From Ilex aquifolium (Eukaryota > Streptophyta > Magnoliopsida > Aquifoliales > Aquifoliaceae), in NCBI GenBank assembly GCA_951799425.1, contig OX637391.1, positions 54,659,069-54,723,068 on the forward strand: a stretch of 64,000 nt of DNA, given 5' to 3'. The notes beneath the pieces were generated by a model. It ran no database searches. It worked only from the letters and a program-made list of their open reading frames with translations, and was not told the DNA's origin. Positions 45,331-56,000 of the stretch are shown piece by piece (positions within the stretch are counted from its first letter, which is position 1; every line of letters starts with the position of its first letter). The position numbers were made by a program, and so were the translations under genes.

Positions 45331-45798
45331 AAATGACTTTGGACAATGATACTTGTACATGGACGTGAATTAGATATGTTGCTGCAGAGTTGAGTATTGT
45401 TTGTGCTAGTTTGTTTGAAAAACATAGCAAACATTGTTTAGGTTCATTTCAAAAAATAGTAATATGAACAGTAACATGAACAAAAGAGTACAATAACAAT
45501 ATGGTGAATTTTTATTCTCAAATGACTCAAGTATGATATAATTTTGCAGAGTTGAGATTGTTAGAACTGGTATGATTGAAAAATATACCACCCACTGCCC
45601 AATAACAGTAACATGAACACATTATGAACAACATGAGTGCATTATCAGTTTGGTGACTTCTTCCACTCAATGCACAGGATTTTTCACTTGTAATATACCA
45701 TTAAGTAAATAAAAATTAAAAAAAAAACCTAATTGATTATAGCAGCATGGAAACATAACATGACTATCAAAAAAAAGTAACATACACTCAAAACCTGT
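45331..45798. other. No gene; internal direct repeat
   Basis: GCAGAGTTGAG...ACAGTAACATGAACA occurs twice (about 45382-45485 and 45547-45620), diverged. Nothing coding. Confidence 0.4.
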
Positions 45799-45949
45799 TA
45801 CACACACGTGTTTACTCCAATTTCCTGGTTCATTTGTCAAATTATAATCACACATCTAAAAATAATGGATGTGTGATATTTTTTTTTTCCAGACGTGTGA
45901 TTATGATTTGACAAATGAACTAAAAAACTGGGGTAAACACGTGTGTATA
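45799..45949. mobile_element. Foldback MITE, type uncertain
   Basis: Two arms of about 65 bases (ACACACACGTGTTTACTCCA... and ...GGGGTAAACACGTGTGTA) around a T-rich loop. A TA on each side would fit a mariner-type duplication; ends are not canonical Stowaway. Confidence 0.55.
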
Positions 45950-46007
45950 AGATAAACTGTTGATTTGCCACTGATAGCATGAGCACGTACAATTCTGGCC
46001 AGTGTTG

Positions 46008-47030
46008 TTAGAAATGGCCATGTAAGCTCATTCTGGCATTTTCGTCGAACACTTTGCATTCTGGTATAACACAACTTTCTTCTTCACAAACCTCCTGTAA
46101 GTCCACTTCCTCTTTGCAATGGTTGACTGTTATTGCACCAACAATAGGTACCTGATTCTGATGAAGCACAACTAGGGGTGGCAATCGAGTCGTGTTGTAT
46201 CGGGTTTGTGTTGTGTCGAGCATTAGTCGTGTCGAACATTAGTCAACCCTAACCCAACCCATTTAACTAATCGTGTCGTGTCGAGTTGACCTGTTTATTT
46301 TCGTGTCGTGTTCGTGTTCGTATTCGTGTTCGTGTTGACCCACATAAACTTTGAATAAAAATTTTAACGCTAACATTTTATTTTCACTTAATTGAATCTC
46401 TCCTCACACTTTTTTTACAAACTAAAAATTAACTTAATAATAACAATAATAATAATGAGTAATAATATCTTTTTTATATAATAATTATGTCAGTGCTTGA
46501 TAAACAGTTACAAATAATTAATATTTTATTTCTATAATACTAATTAAATATGTTAATCGTACATCGCGCAACCAAATTAAACATCAGAAGTAATGAAAAA
46601 AACAAGTCATCAGAACATAAAAATTCATACATGCAACGAAAAGGTCAGGTCTATCTCTTTCAAGTTAAAAACTTCGTGTTGGCGAGTCAATTCGAGTTAA
46701 GCGGGTTGAACCTGAACACGACTCATTAACACTTCGTGTTGACGGGTCGTGTCATACACGAGTTTGTACCAAAAAATAGTCAACTCAAACCCATTTATTC
46801 GTATCGTGTTCGTGTCGAGTTATCGTGTCGTGTCAAAAATTGACATCCCTAAGCACAACATGCAAAATATACATTTGAAACCGGTAGTAATGACCTCTAC
46901 AACAAATTCAAAACCAACTTGTAACTGTGCGACGATTTTAGCAAGAGCAATTTGACTGCATTCTTGGAGTCTCTCGTTCATTTCGTTGGCGATGGTGTCC
47001 CAAATATGAACTGGAGATAAATTCACTATT
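46008..47030 (-). pseudogene. Unrecognised gene fragment interrupted by hAT MITE
   Basis: On the minus strand an open stretch 47026-46852 (VHIWDTIANEMNERLQECSQ, FEFVVEVITTGFK) is followed, beyond the MITE 46173-46851, by HQNQVPIVGAITVNHCKEEV, DLQEVCEEESCVIPECKVFD to about 46008. The codon use looks protein-like, and the MITE's target duplication shows both halves were once contiguous. I cannot name the family. Confidence 0.45.
46173..46851. mobile_element. hAT-type MITE
   Basis: Ends TAGGGGTGGCAATCG and, reversed, TAGGGATGTCAATTTTTGAC; 8-bp duplication AGCACAAC at 46165-46172 and 46852-46859. Subterminal CGTGTCGTGTCG / CGTGTTCGTGTT repeats; AT-rich centre. 679 bp. Confidence 0.92.
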
Positions 47031-47887
47031 AACTAGTATAAGCGATGATGGATGAGTCTTCGAAAACTATGCATTGAGCTTGTTTTTCTACATAGAATAA
47101 ATCTCCACCAATTATGATAGCTAAATCAATCAGCGATACAAACCCTAAATAAACCATGAGTTGTACAAGAGTAATGTGTTTTATGTTGAAGACGGTGTGG
47201 AGAAGATCGAAGCTGATGATTTTGAGTAGTTTGGAGTTTCTGGACCAATTCGACGATGTTTCATTTGGATAAGTGTATCCTCGATTTGGCTTGTTGAGCC
47301 AACTCGAATTATCTCCGAAATTCGAGCAGTTCTTCCTTTATTGTCAACCCCCAGCTCTAAACTACTAGGATGTGTGCCAAAATACTGGGAGGTGTGTATG
47401 TGTGTGTGTGTCTGTGAGAGAGAGAGAGAGAGGGAGGGGGTGGAATTTTAATTGAGAACGAGTAATGAAGAAAGATTTTCAGTCAGGTTAGGGTATTTAA
47501 GTAATTAAAAAAAATAGACTTAACTGCTTAAGTCTTGCGTGCATGTCAGACTTAAAGTCAAATATGTTTTAGGTTTGATCTTTAAACCTTATAAGTCTCC
47601 TAAATAAAATTGATCCCCCAGTTCTCACTATTTTTTTGGTCTGGAATTGTCATACATGTTTTAGTATTAATGAAAGAAGAGGGGCACCCCTAGACATAAA
47701 ATATCCATAATATTGTTTTCTTTTCTTTTAATTACTCGTAACTTTCAATTCAACCGCAGTCAACTGTTTATATGCCATTATAGATTTATTCTCTCTCTTC
47801 ATGTTACAGTATTTTATAGTTACACACGAGTAATCATGTACACAACCTTTCTAGCTTGGCACGAGCCTCTAGCATACATGGTACGTA
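47031..47887. other. No gene recognised; (GT)n(GA)n microsatellite
   Basis: Microsatellite at 47396-47440 (TGTGTGTG then GAGAGAG). Rest AT-rich, only short frames. Confidence 0.5.
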
Positions 47888-48641
47888 TAGAGGTGTTCAT
47901 GGGCCAAACCGGGTCGGGTTAGGTAGGCCCACGAAATTTTTTTGAGTCGGGCTTGGATAGTGTAAGCCTAAGCTCTTATCCAAGTGAGTTATCGAACGGG
48001 CCGGGTTGGACTTCGGATAAGGGTAGGCTACCTACAGCCCAACCAGCAAACCTATTGGACAGGCCTGTAAGTGGGCTTGCTAATAATGAATATTTTTGAA
48101 ACTTAATATTTGTGTAAATTATATTTTTTAATCAAAAGTAGAGTCAAAATGGATAAAAATAGCATAATGATATTAGGGGATGAACTACATCCAATAGAAT
48201 GAATACATCCTAATTAGGTTGACACCTACTCACTTATCTATCATTTGCATTACTCTACCCTTTAAAACTTGTATGTTTAATACATGAAAAATAAAATAAT
48301 ACATTATTTATAGTATCTAAATTTTTAAAACTTCAAATTCCAATATTTGTAGACTTATTTCAAAATTTCAAATTTAATGGTCTAAAAGTATAATTTTTTT
48401 TCAAAGAAATGGTGGGCGGCCTGTGTGGGCGGGATGGGCTTGGTGGGTGGGCTCTTGGGCTGGATTTTAACGAGTTTTTTCAGACTGGCTATTGGGCCAG
48501 GCTTTGGGTCGGATAATAGGTTTGGGGGCAAAATCAAGCCCTCTTTTTAAGAATATTGCATTCAGGCGGGTCAACTATAGAGCCTATTTTTTTAACCGGG
48601 TAACAAGACCCCGTAGATAACCCGACCTATAGACACCCCTA
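47888..48641. mobile_element. hAT-type MITE
   Basis: Ends TAGAGGTGTTCATGGGCC and, reversed, TAGGGGTGTCTATAGGTCGG; 8-bp duplication GGTACGTA at 47880-47887 and 48642-48649. Subterminal GGGCCGGGTTGG / GGGCTTGGTGGG text. 754 bp, no transposase. Confidence 0.9.
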
Positions 48642-48681
48642 GGTACGTAGTGTCGTTAAAAAACTTCTTTATTTTGGTTCT

Positions 48682-49237
48682 TGATGATGCACAATTTTGA
48701 CCTTGCACACCACTAGTCAAGTAATTTAGAATTGAGTAATAATTAATGTAGAAAGAGACTGGATTTATAGTGGTTCAGTCAGTTGACCTACGTCCACTTT
48801 GGAATGGCAGAGAGTTGCCGGTAGTTTATTGATTCCGATGAACGGAGTGTTACAGACTGGAGAGGAAAAGGAGATTTATGCTGTGTAGAAGGTGATGCCC
48901 CCCAAGTGTTGGTGGGGCTTACATTTTATATTCAGTCCTCAACCGAATGGAGCTACTAAGTGGCCATACTGAGCTATTCTAGTGGGTTTTGCGGATTCTC
49001 CTCAACGGGTGTGACCGTTGAGGAGCTCTCCACAAGACCGGGTCTCCCTTTGACTGCTTCCAATGTGGGTAAGGGAGGTAAGGGGTCTTGAATGTTCTCT
49101 GGATCTCGTAGCTAAGCTGGGGTAGCTCCATGGTGAATTTACTTGAACCTGGGAATCTCATTGGGCTTGCTGGGTCTTCATGGGTCTGAGCTTTTAATTG
49201 CAACTGGGCTTCTAGGCCTTTTGGGCTTGACCCATCA
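48682..49237 (-). repeat. 3' LTR (element orientation)
   Basis: 556 bp, TGATG...CATCA. Identical by eye to 59041-59596. Confidence 0.97.
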
Positions 49238-49252
49238 TTTGCCCCCCAATGC
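49238..49252 (-). other. Polypurine tract
   Basis: Minus strand GCATTGGGGGGCAAA directly before the 3' LTR; primer for plus-strand DNA synthesis. Confidence 0.8.
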
Positions 49253-49458
49253 CCCGTGTTCAAGGAAACTTGGAGAAGGGTGCATTAGTTTGCTCCTTGA
49301 GTTCTAGGTGACGGAGAATTCTTCTGCTTCATGACTCTTTCCCTCCACATTGCATTTTTGCTTTGCATGCCTCAAATTTTTTCCACTTTGGCTAGAGTTT
49401 TTTAGGAGAGCCCATTATTTTCAAATTGGGCTTTTTCCCTCTTTTAAAAACCCTAGGT

Positions 49459-49465
49459 TATAAAT
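49459..49465 (+). promoter_or_regulatory. TATA box of the antisense gene
   Basis: TATAAAT 244 bases before the ATG at 49703, followed about 15-30 bases later by CTTCTTCTTC, a usual plant start-site context. It lies inside the retrotransposon but outside the LTR, so the antisense gene seems to have its own promoter. Confidence 0.55.
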
Positions 49466-49702
49466 GTAGTCTTCTTCTTCATTTTGCTCATTTCTTGAAA
49501 ATCCATCTCTTGAAAGTCTTGAATGGCCATTCTTGAAAAACCTTGAAGACCCACTCTTGTAAGCTTGGTTCTTTCCATTCCATTGAGAGAGGTAAGGTTT
49601 GAGATCTTTCAAGCTCATTTTGTGGGTATTCTTTGTTTGGATTTTTTGAAGTGGGTATTGGAGATTTTGAAATAGGTAGGATAAGAAAACTCCATTGGTG
49701 CC

Positions 49703-51299
49703 ATGGGGGATTGTAAAGTTGGGGCTGAAGAAGGTAGTTTTGGAGCTTTGGAGGTTGCAAGAGTTGAAGGAGGAGGAGGAGGAGAACACCCCAGTTCAGC
49801 CGCTGCTGCGCGCGCGCCACAGCAGTCCGCCCAAGGAGCTTCAGGCGCTGTTTTGGGCGCTGGTTCAGGCTCCTCTTCCATGGGTTTTGGTTCTTTTAGC
49901 AGGCTCTCCAACCTGGGTACGAATGGGGGAAAGATGGTGGACTACGTAGGCGAGATGGGCAGCGAAAAGGGGGCTGTCCTGGGCAGTTTCTGCGCGCTGG
50001 GCAGCTGCCTGGGCGCCTGTTCTGCTGCTGTGGACAGTCCGAATGTGCTGGGCAGCAGCCTAGGCGCTGGGGTTGAGGTCCTGGACAGCTCAGGCACGCT
50101 GGGCAGCAAAGAGGGGGCTGTCCTGGGCAGTTTCTGCGCGCTGGGCAGCTGCCTGGGCGCCTGTTCTGCTGCTGTGGACAGTCCGAATGTGCTGGGCAGC
50201 AGCCTAGGCGCTGGGGTTGAGGTCCCGGACAGCTCAGGCACGCTGGGCAGCAACTTGGGGGCTGTCCCCGCTGTCCTGGACAGCTCAAACGCGCTGGGCA
50301 GCGCTGATTTTGGTGTCGCGGACAGCTCAGGAGGGCTGGGCAGCCACTTTTCTGCAGCACAAAGTGCTAATTTTCGGTCCATGGAGCGTCAGGGAGAGTT
50401 GGGTAGCAGCCTGGGTACATGGGCAGCTATGGGCACCACTTCAGGCGCTAATTCGGACACCATAGGCGCCTCTCCAACTGCTGGGCTGCTCCCTTTTGGC
50501 GAGCAGAGGGGATCAGGCACCTCTCCTACTACTGGGTTGCCTTATTTGAACGAGCAAAGACGGTCAGGCACTCATCCCAATGTTGGGTTAGACACTTCAG
50601 GCGGCAGGGAAACTTTGGGTGTTACCTTAGGTGATCAGGAGCTCCCTGTGACTCCTCCAGCCCGAGCTCCTCAAGACTTCACAAGTGGCGGCTTAGACTA
50701 CTCCCTACGGCCCCGCAAGAAGAAACGCAAAAGTAAAGTGGGTCCCGACGAAGATGAGTCTAAGGTAAGCACTCTTTCCAGTTTATTCAATTCGAAGGAG
50801 GATATCTCGAGACTTGTTTATGCTTATCGCATTCCTCCGACTGTGCTGTGCCGTCGGGCTGAGCCGAGTGAGTTTGCTTGCGACGATTCCTCTGGTGATA
50901 TTGTCGTTTATGAGGAGATGCTTGAGGCTGGGTTAAGGTTTCCCATGTCCTCTCCCATTTGTCGTATTTTGCACTACTTTTCCTTGACTCCGGGGCGGCT
51001 AGCGCCTAATGGTTGGAGAGTTTTGTTGGGCTTTCTTGCGTTGTGGAGGAGAGTGCACCAGGAAGATGCTTCTCCTGTGGAGTTCCATGCAGCATATAAT
51101 TTGAGCGAGACTCCTACACCGAACAGGGGGTGGTATTACTTCACCACAAAAATTGGTACAGTGCTCACGGGTCAGCGCTCTAATTGTACTGGCTGGAAAT
51201 CTAGCTTCTTCTTTGTTGGTGGAGAGTGGGCTGCAGAGGCCGATAGAGCTTTGGTGCCCATTCGGTGGGATGCTGCCAGAAAACCCGGTACGCTGCACC

Positions 51300-51330
<31 letters not shown>

Positions 51331-52807
51331 TTATTATTTTTTTTTTTATGTGCTCACGATTCTTCTACAGATATGTCTGTCCTCACCAAGGACCAAGCAT
51401 GGAAGCTGGAGGCCGTGAAGGCTTGTCCTGCCAAAGATGTGGGTGCTCTTTTGCCCAGGGATGCCAGGGATGCCAAGGCCGTTGCTCCCTCCCCGAAATT
51501 TGGCGCCTCTGCTTTGAAGAGAAAAGGTATGTTGAATCTCTTATACATCCCTTTCTTTGACTTGGTGTTATCCATCTAGATAATCCTTCCTTGCCTTTGC
51601 AGCGAATAGAACAACGGTAGCGTCTCGCTATCGTAGTAGGAGTTCCCCTCCTCCTAAGGTGGCGAGGAAGGGTGATACCCCTCAGGTGACTTCTTCAACG
51701 GCTCCGCCTGTGGTGTGCTCTCCTGGGGGTTCTCCTACGGTGGTGCCTACTCAAGGAGGGACTCCTCCTGTCGCATCTCCTATTCCAGGGTCTTCCTTTT
51801 TGGCTTCATCTTCTGTCCCTTGCTCATCTACTCCCCCTGCGACGGCTTCTACGAGGAAGCCGATACAGAATGGTCCCATGCTGGGCAATCCGCAAGTTAT
51901 TAGGGAAAAACTTGGGAGATTCGTATTTCCACCCGAAGTTAATGAGATTAGTATGCTAGGCACTCAGGGAGTCATCAACTCATTCTTGGAAGGACTGGCT
52001 CAGGTAAGGGTCTGCAACCCCCTTTATTCGATCATCCTTTACGTATTTCGTTATTCATCTTCTTTATTTCTTTTCCAGGCTTCGACCGCGTCTGTAGGTT
52101 TGCTCACAAGGGTCCAGTTCTATAACCATCTGAAGCTTAGTCATGAGGCTATAACAAAGCAGCTTCTAGCTGCTCAGGAGAAGATTGTCGAGATTGAAGC
52201 TGCTGGCGGGACTTCCCAAGTTGAGTTAGTGGCGTCCCATGAGAGGGCGGCTGAGCTTAAGGCTGAGCTGTTGGCGACCCGTGAGAGGGACGCGCTCAGA
52301 GAGGCAGAGCTTGTAGAGGCCCGTGAGAGGGCGACCAAGCTTGAGGCTGAGCTGTTGGCGACCCATGAGAGGGACGCGCTCAGAGAGGATGAGCTTGTTG
52401 AGACCCGCAAGAGGGTCATGCTCAGTGAGGCTGCTTGTTTGAGAGCCGAGTCGGAGGTGAAGGCAGCTCAGAAGAAGGCTGAGGTGGATCTTGAGAGGTT
52501 TGCAGAGATGCGAGCAAGGGCCATGCTCAGCGAGGCTGCCTGCGTGAGTGCAAAGGCAGAAGTGAAGGCAGCTCAGGAGAAGGCTTCTCAGGCTGAGGTG
52601 GTTCTGGAAAATAGCCTTGCCGATGCTTTTATTGACGGTTATAAGGAACTCCGGGGAAGGATTTCTGTTTCTTACCCGAGTATTGACCTTTCAGGCTTCG
52701 TGCCTACTGAGGCGCCTGCTGATGGAGATGGAGGTTCTGATGCTGATGATCACGATGCTGAGGACGAGGAGGAGGAGGAGGAGGATGACGACCGCGAGAG
52801 TAGTTAG
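49703..52807 (+). CDS. Antisense extra gene of the retrotransposon: gypsy-type transposon domain plus coiled coil, four exons
   Basis: Exons 49703-51287, 51371-51526, 51603-52003, 52079-52807; introns are GT-AG of 83, 76 and 75 bases, phases 1, 1, 0, giving 956 residues. N-terminal 260 residues are low complexity, rich in Leu-Gly-Ser (LGSSLGA, CALGSCLGAC) with a 48-residue tandem repeat. About 369-450 match the plant 'putative gypsy type transposon' domain: VYAYRIPPTVLCRRAEP, YEEMLEAGLRFPMSSPICRI, LAPNGWRVLLGFLALWRR. A basic stretch RPRKKKRKSK (about 340) could be a nuclear signal. Exon 4 is a long coiled coil with Arg/Glu/Ala repeats (ELLATRERDALREAEL) and ends in an Asp/Glu run. Retand/Tat elements are known to carry such antisense frames of unknown function. 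It converges on gag-pol with stops 250 bases apart. Splicing is inferred from frame continuity only; intron 3 has no stop and could be retained. Confidence 0.85.
49958..50245 (+). repeat. 144-bp tandem repeat, two copies
   Basis: Units 49958-50101 and 50102-50245, nearly identical, encode the 48-residue repeat of the antisense protein. In-frame by length. Confidence 0.9.
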
Positions 52808-52884
52808 AGTGCTGGGACTTTTTTTTTTTTTTTTGAAAGACAGTTTATAGTCTTGCTTTTGTACTGTTACTCCTTTTGAAACTG

Positions 52885-52890
52885 AATAAA
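52885..52890 (+). terminator. Poly(A) signal of the antisense gene
   Basis: AATAAA 78 bases past the stop at 52805-52807. Confidence 0.6.
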
Positions 52891-53057
52891 TGCACAAGAT
52901 CTTTTTGGAGTAAAGTGTGAAAAATTTTATTGACTTATTGCTCATATAAAGCAATATTGGGTAATAATTCCCGACAAAGGTACATTGAATAGTGACTCAA
53001 AAAATAGAAAAAATAAAATCAAGTCCCAACTTCCACTACTTTGATACTCTCAAGGTG

Positions 53058-56000
53058 TCATTGATAATACCTCTTCAGGTGCTCCGCATTCCATGGATGG
53101 AGTAAAGCCTTTCCCTCCGAATTCTGGATCTTGTAGGTGCCCGGCCTCACTACCTCTGTTATAAGGTATGGTCCTTCCCAATTTGGCCCCAGCTTCCCTT
53201 CGTGTGCATCCTTTGTGGCGAGGATCACTTTCTTGAGGACCAAGTCCCCTGGTTGGAAGGAACGTGGCTTCACCCTCGAATTGTAGTACTTTGCCATGCG
53301 TCGCTTGTATTCCGCGTTGCGGACCACGGCCATCTCTCTTGCTTCCTCCACCAAGTCGAGGTTGATGCGTAGTCCTTCATCATTGGTGATGGGGTTGTGG
53401 TGCTGCACCCTTAGAGAGTGTACCCCTATCTCTACTGGGATGACCGCCTCAGTTCCGAAAGCGAGGGAGAAAGGGGTCTCCCCAGTAGGGGTTCTTGGCG
53501 TAGTTCGATAGGCCCATAATACGCCTGGCAGCTCGTCCACCCAAAGACCCTTCGCTTTTTCAAGTCTTGTCTTTAAGTTACGTAGCACCGTTCTCACCAT
53601 GACTTCTGCTTGTCCATTTGCCTGCGGGTGTGCTGGGCTGGAGTGAGGTTGTTTTATCTGAAGGTCGGTGCAGAAGGAGTTCAGCAACTTGTTGTCGAAC
53701 TGTTTGGCGTTATCACTTACCAATGCATGGGGAATCCCGAATCGACATACCAGATTCTTCCAGATAAAATCTTTGACCTTTATATCTGTGATTCTGGCCA
53801 AAGGTTCCGCTTCTGACCACTTAGTGAAATAGTCGACTGCCACCACCACAAACTTGCACTGTCTTTTACTGAGGGGCAAAGGGCCTAGGATGTCGATGCC
53901 CCACTTGGAAAAAGGCCACGGGCTTAAGATGGTTGTCAGCTCTTCTGGTGGTTGTCTGGGCACAGTGGCAAATCGTTGACATTTGTCACACTTTTTGGAG
54001 AATTCTTGAGCGTCCCTTACCATGGTAGGCCAAAAGTAGCCTTGCCTGAGTGCCTTGTGGGCAAGGGAGCGCCCTCCAGAATGATTCCCACATATTCCCT
54101 CGTGGATCTCTCGCAGTGCATAGTGAGCCTCTTCGGGTGATAGACAGCGTAGCAAAGGTAAGGAATAACCTTTCTTGTATAGAGTGTCCTGGAGGATGGT
54201 AAACTTGGAGGCTCTCACCCTCAGTTTTCTAGCCTCTAGGGCATCATCTGGCAGCACACCTTCTTGGAGGTATGCCCTTATTGGGGTCATCCAATTTGAT
54301 TCGGCCGATGCACAGTTGATGTTTACGGCCTCTATGTCCAACTTGCTTGGCTCGAACTGGTGCCCGATGAATGCTGGTTCTCCTGGTGGGGCTTCCACGG
54401 ATGAGGCAAGTCTTGCAAGTGCATCCGCGGCCATGTTGTCTTCCCTGTGAATATGGCTTATCTCGAAGTAGCGGAACTTTGTGATGATGTTCCTTGCCAT
54501 GCCAAGGTACTCTTGCATCTTGGCTCCTTTGGCTTCGAACTCCCCCTTCACTTGATTGACTATCAGCTGGGAGTCGCTGTACGTGGAGAGGTGCTGGGCT
54601 TCCATTTCGACCGCCAATCTTAGTCCTGAGAGGAGGGCTTCGTACTCTGCCTCGTTGTTTGAAACAGCGAAATGAAGCTTTATTGCATATTTGATGGTGG
54701 TGCCATCTGGGCTGATCAAGATCAGTCCCGCTCCTCCTCCACCACTAGTTGAGGAACCATCTACGTAAAGCTTCCAAAGCAAAGGAGAGGAGGGTCTATA
54801 AGCTAAAGTGGATGACTGGGCTTCTGGTAGAGCAGCCCGGGCACCAGAGGGAACAATCTGGGCGCCTGAGGGAGCAGCCTGGGCGCCTGGGGAGGAGGCC
54901 TGGGCGCCTGCAGCAGCCTGGGCGCCTGGGGAGGAGCTCTGGGCACCTGAGGGAGCAGCTTGGGCGCCTGGGGAGGAGGCCTGGGCGCCTGCAGCAACCT
55001 GGGCGCCTGGGGAGGAGCTCTGGGCGCCTGAGGGAGCAGCTTGGGCGCCTGGGGAGGAGCTCTGGGCGCCTGAGGGAGCAGCTTGGGCGCCTGGGGAGGA
55101 GGCCTGGGCGCCCAGTTTGAGTGTCAGGGAGTCTTTGTTATGGCTTTGGTTATCCTCGCTGAGCCTATGGGTATCCTTGCAGCTCCCTTCTTCCGTTGGT
55201 GTAAGCTCAGCAATGAAGTCCGCCAAAGCTTGTGCTTTGATGGCTGTCCTTGGTTGGTACTGAATGTCGAACTCGCCCAGCTCCACTGCCCATTTGAGAA
55301 GTCTACCGGATACGTCCGGCTTTCCCAGGATCCTTTTTAGGGGTTGGTCTGTGGTGACCACTATGCAGTGGCTCTGAAAGTAATGTCGCAGCCTTCTCGC
55401 CGTCGTGATAAGAGCGAGCGCCAGTTTTTCTAGTTCCGAGTATCTGATCTCTGCCCCCCGATATGCCCTGCTCACATAATAAATTGGTCTCTGCACTCCA
55501 TTATCATTCCTGACAAGCACAGAACTTACTGCTGATGAAGAGGCAGAAAGATATAGGTGAAGAACTTCTTCTGGAGTGGCATGTGACAGGAGGGGAGGTG
55601 TGGCCAGGTAAGCCTTGAGCCTTTGGAAAGCCTCCTCAGCCTCAGGTTCCCATTCAAATGCCTTTCGGAGAATTTTAAAGAAGGGGAGACATTTGTCTGC
55701 AGACTTGGAGACGAACCTATTGAGTGCTGCGATTCTCCCATTAAGGCGCTGGAGCTCCTTGGTTGAGGAAGGTGACTTCATATCAAGGATAGCCTTGATC
55801 TTGTCAGGATTCGCCTCAATTCCTCTCTGGTTGACCATGAAGCCCAAGAATTTGCCTGACCCTACGCCAAAGGCGCACTTCTCAGGATTGAGCTTCATGT
55901 GATAGGACCTTAGGACATTAAAAGTTTCTTGAAGGTGATCAACGTGGTCCGCTGCTGCAAGGCTTTTCACCAGCATGTCATCCACGTATACCTCCATTGT

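Noticed and set aside
48979-49263. 94-codon frame in the LTR (and 59338-59631)
   Set aside because: Lies in the LTR; chance frame, present twice only because LTRs are identical.
49896-50382. Minus-strand Cys/Pro-rich frames
   Set aside because: Antisense shadow of the tandem repeat in exon 1 of the antisense gene.
54749-55263. + strand frames rich in Arg/Gly/Trp opposite the polyprotein
   Set aside because: Shadow of the GAQ-linker minisatellite in the Gag-Pol frame.
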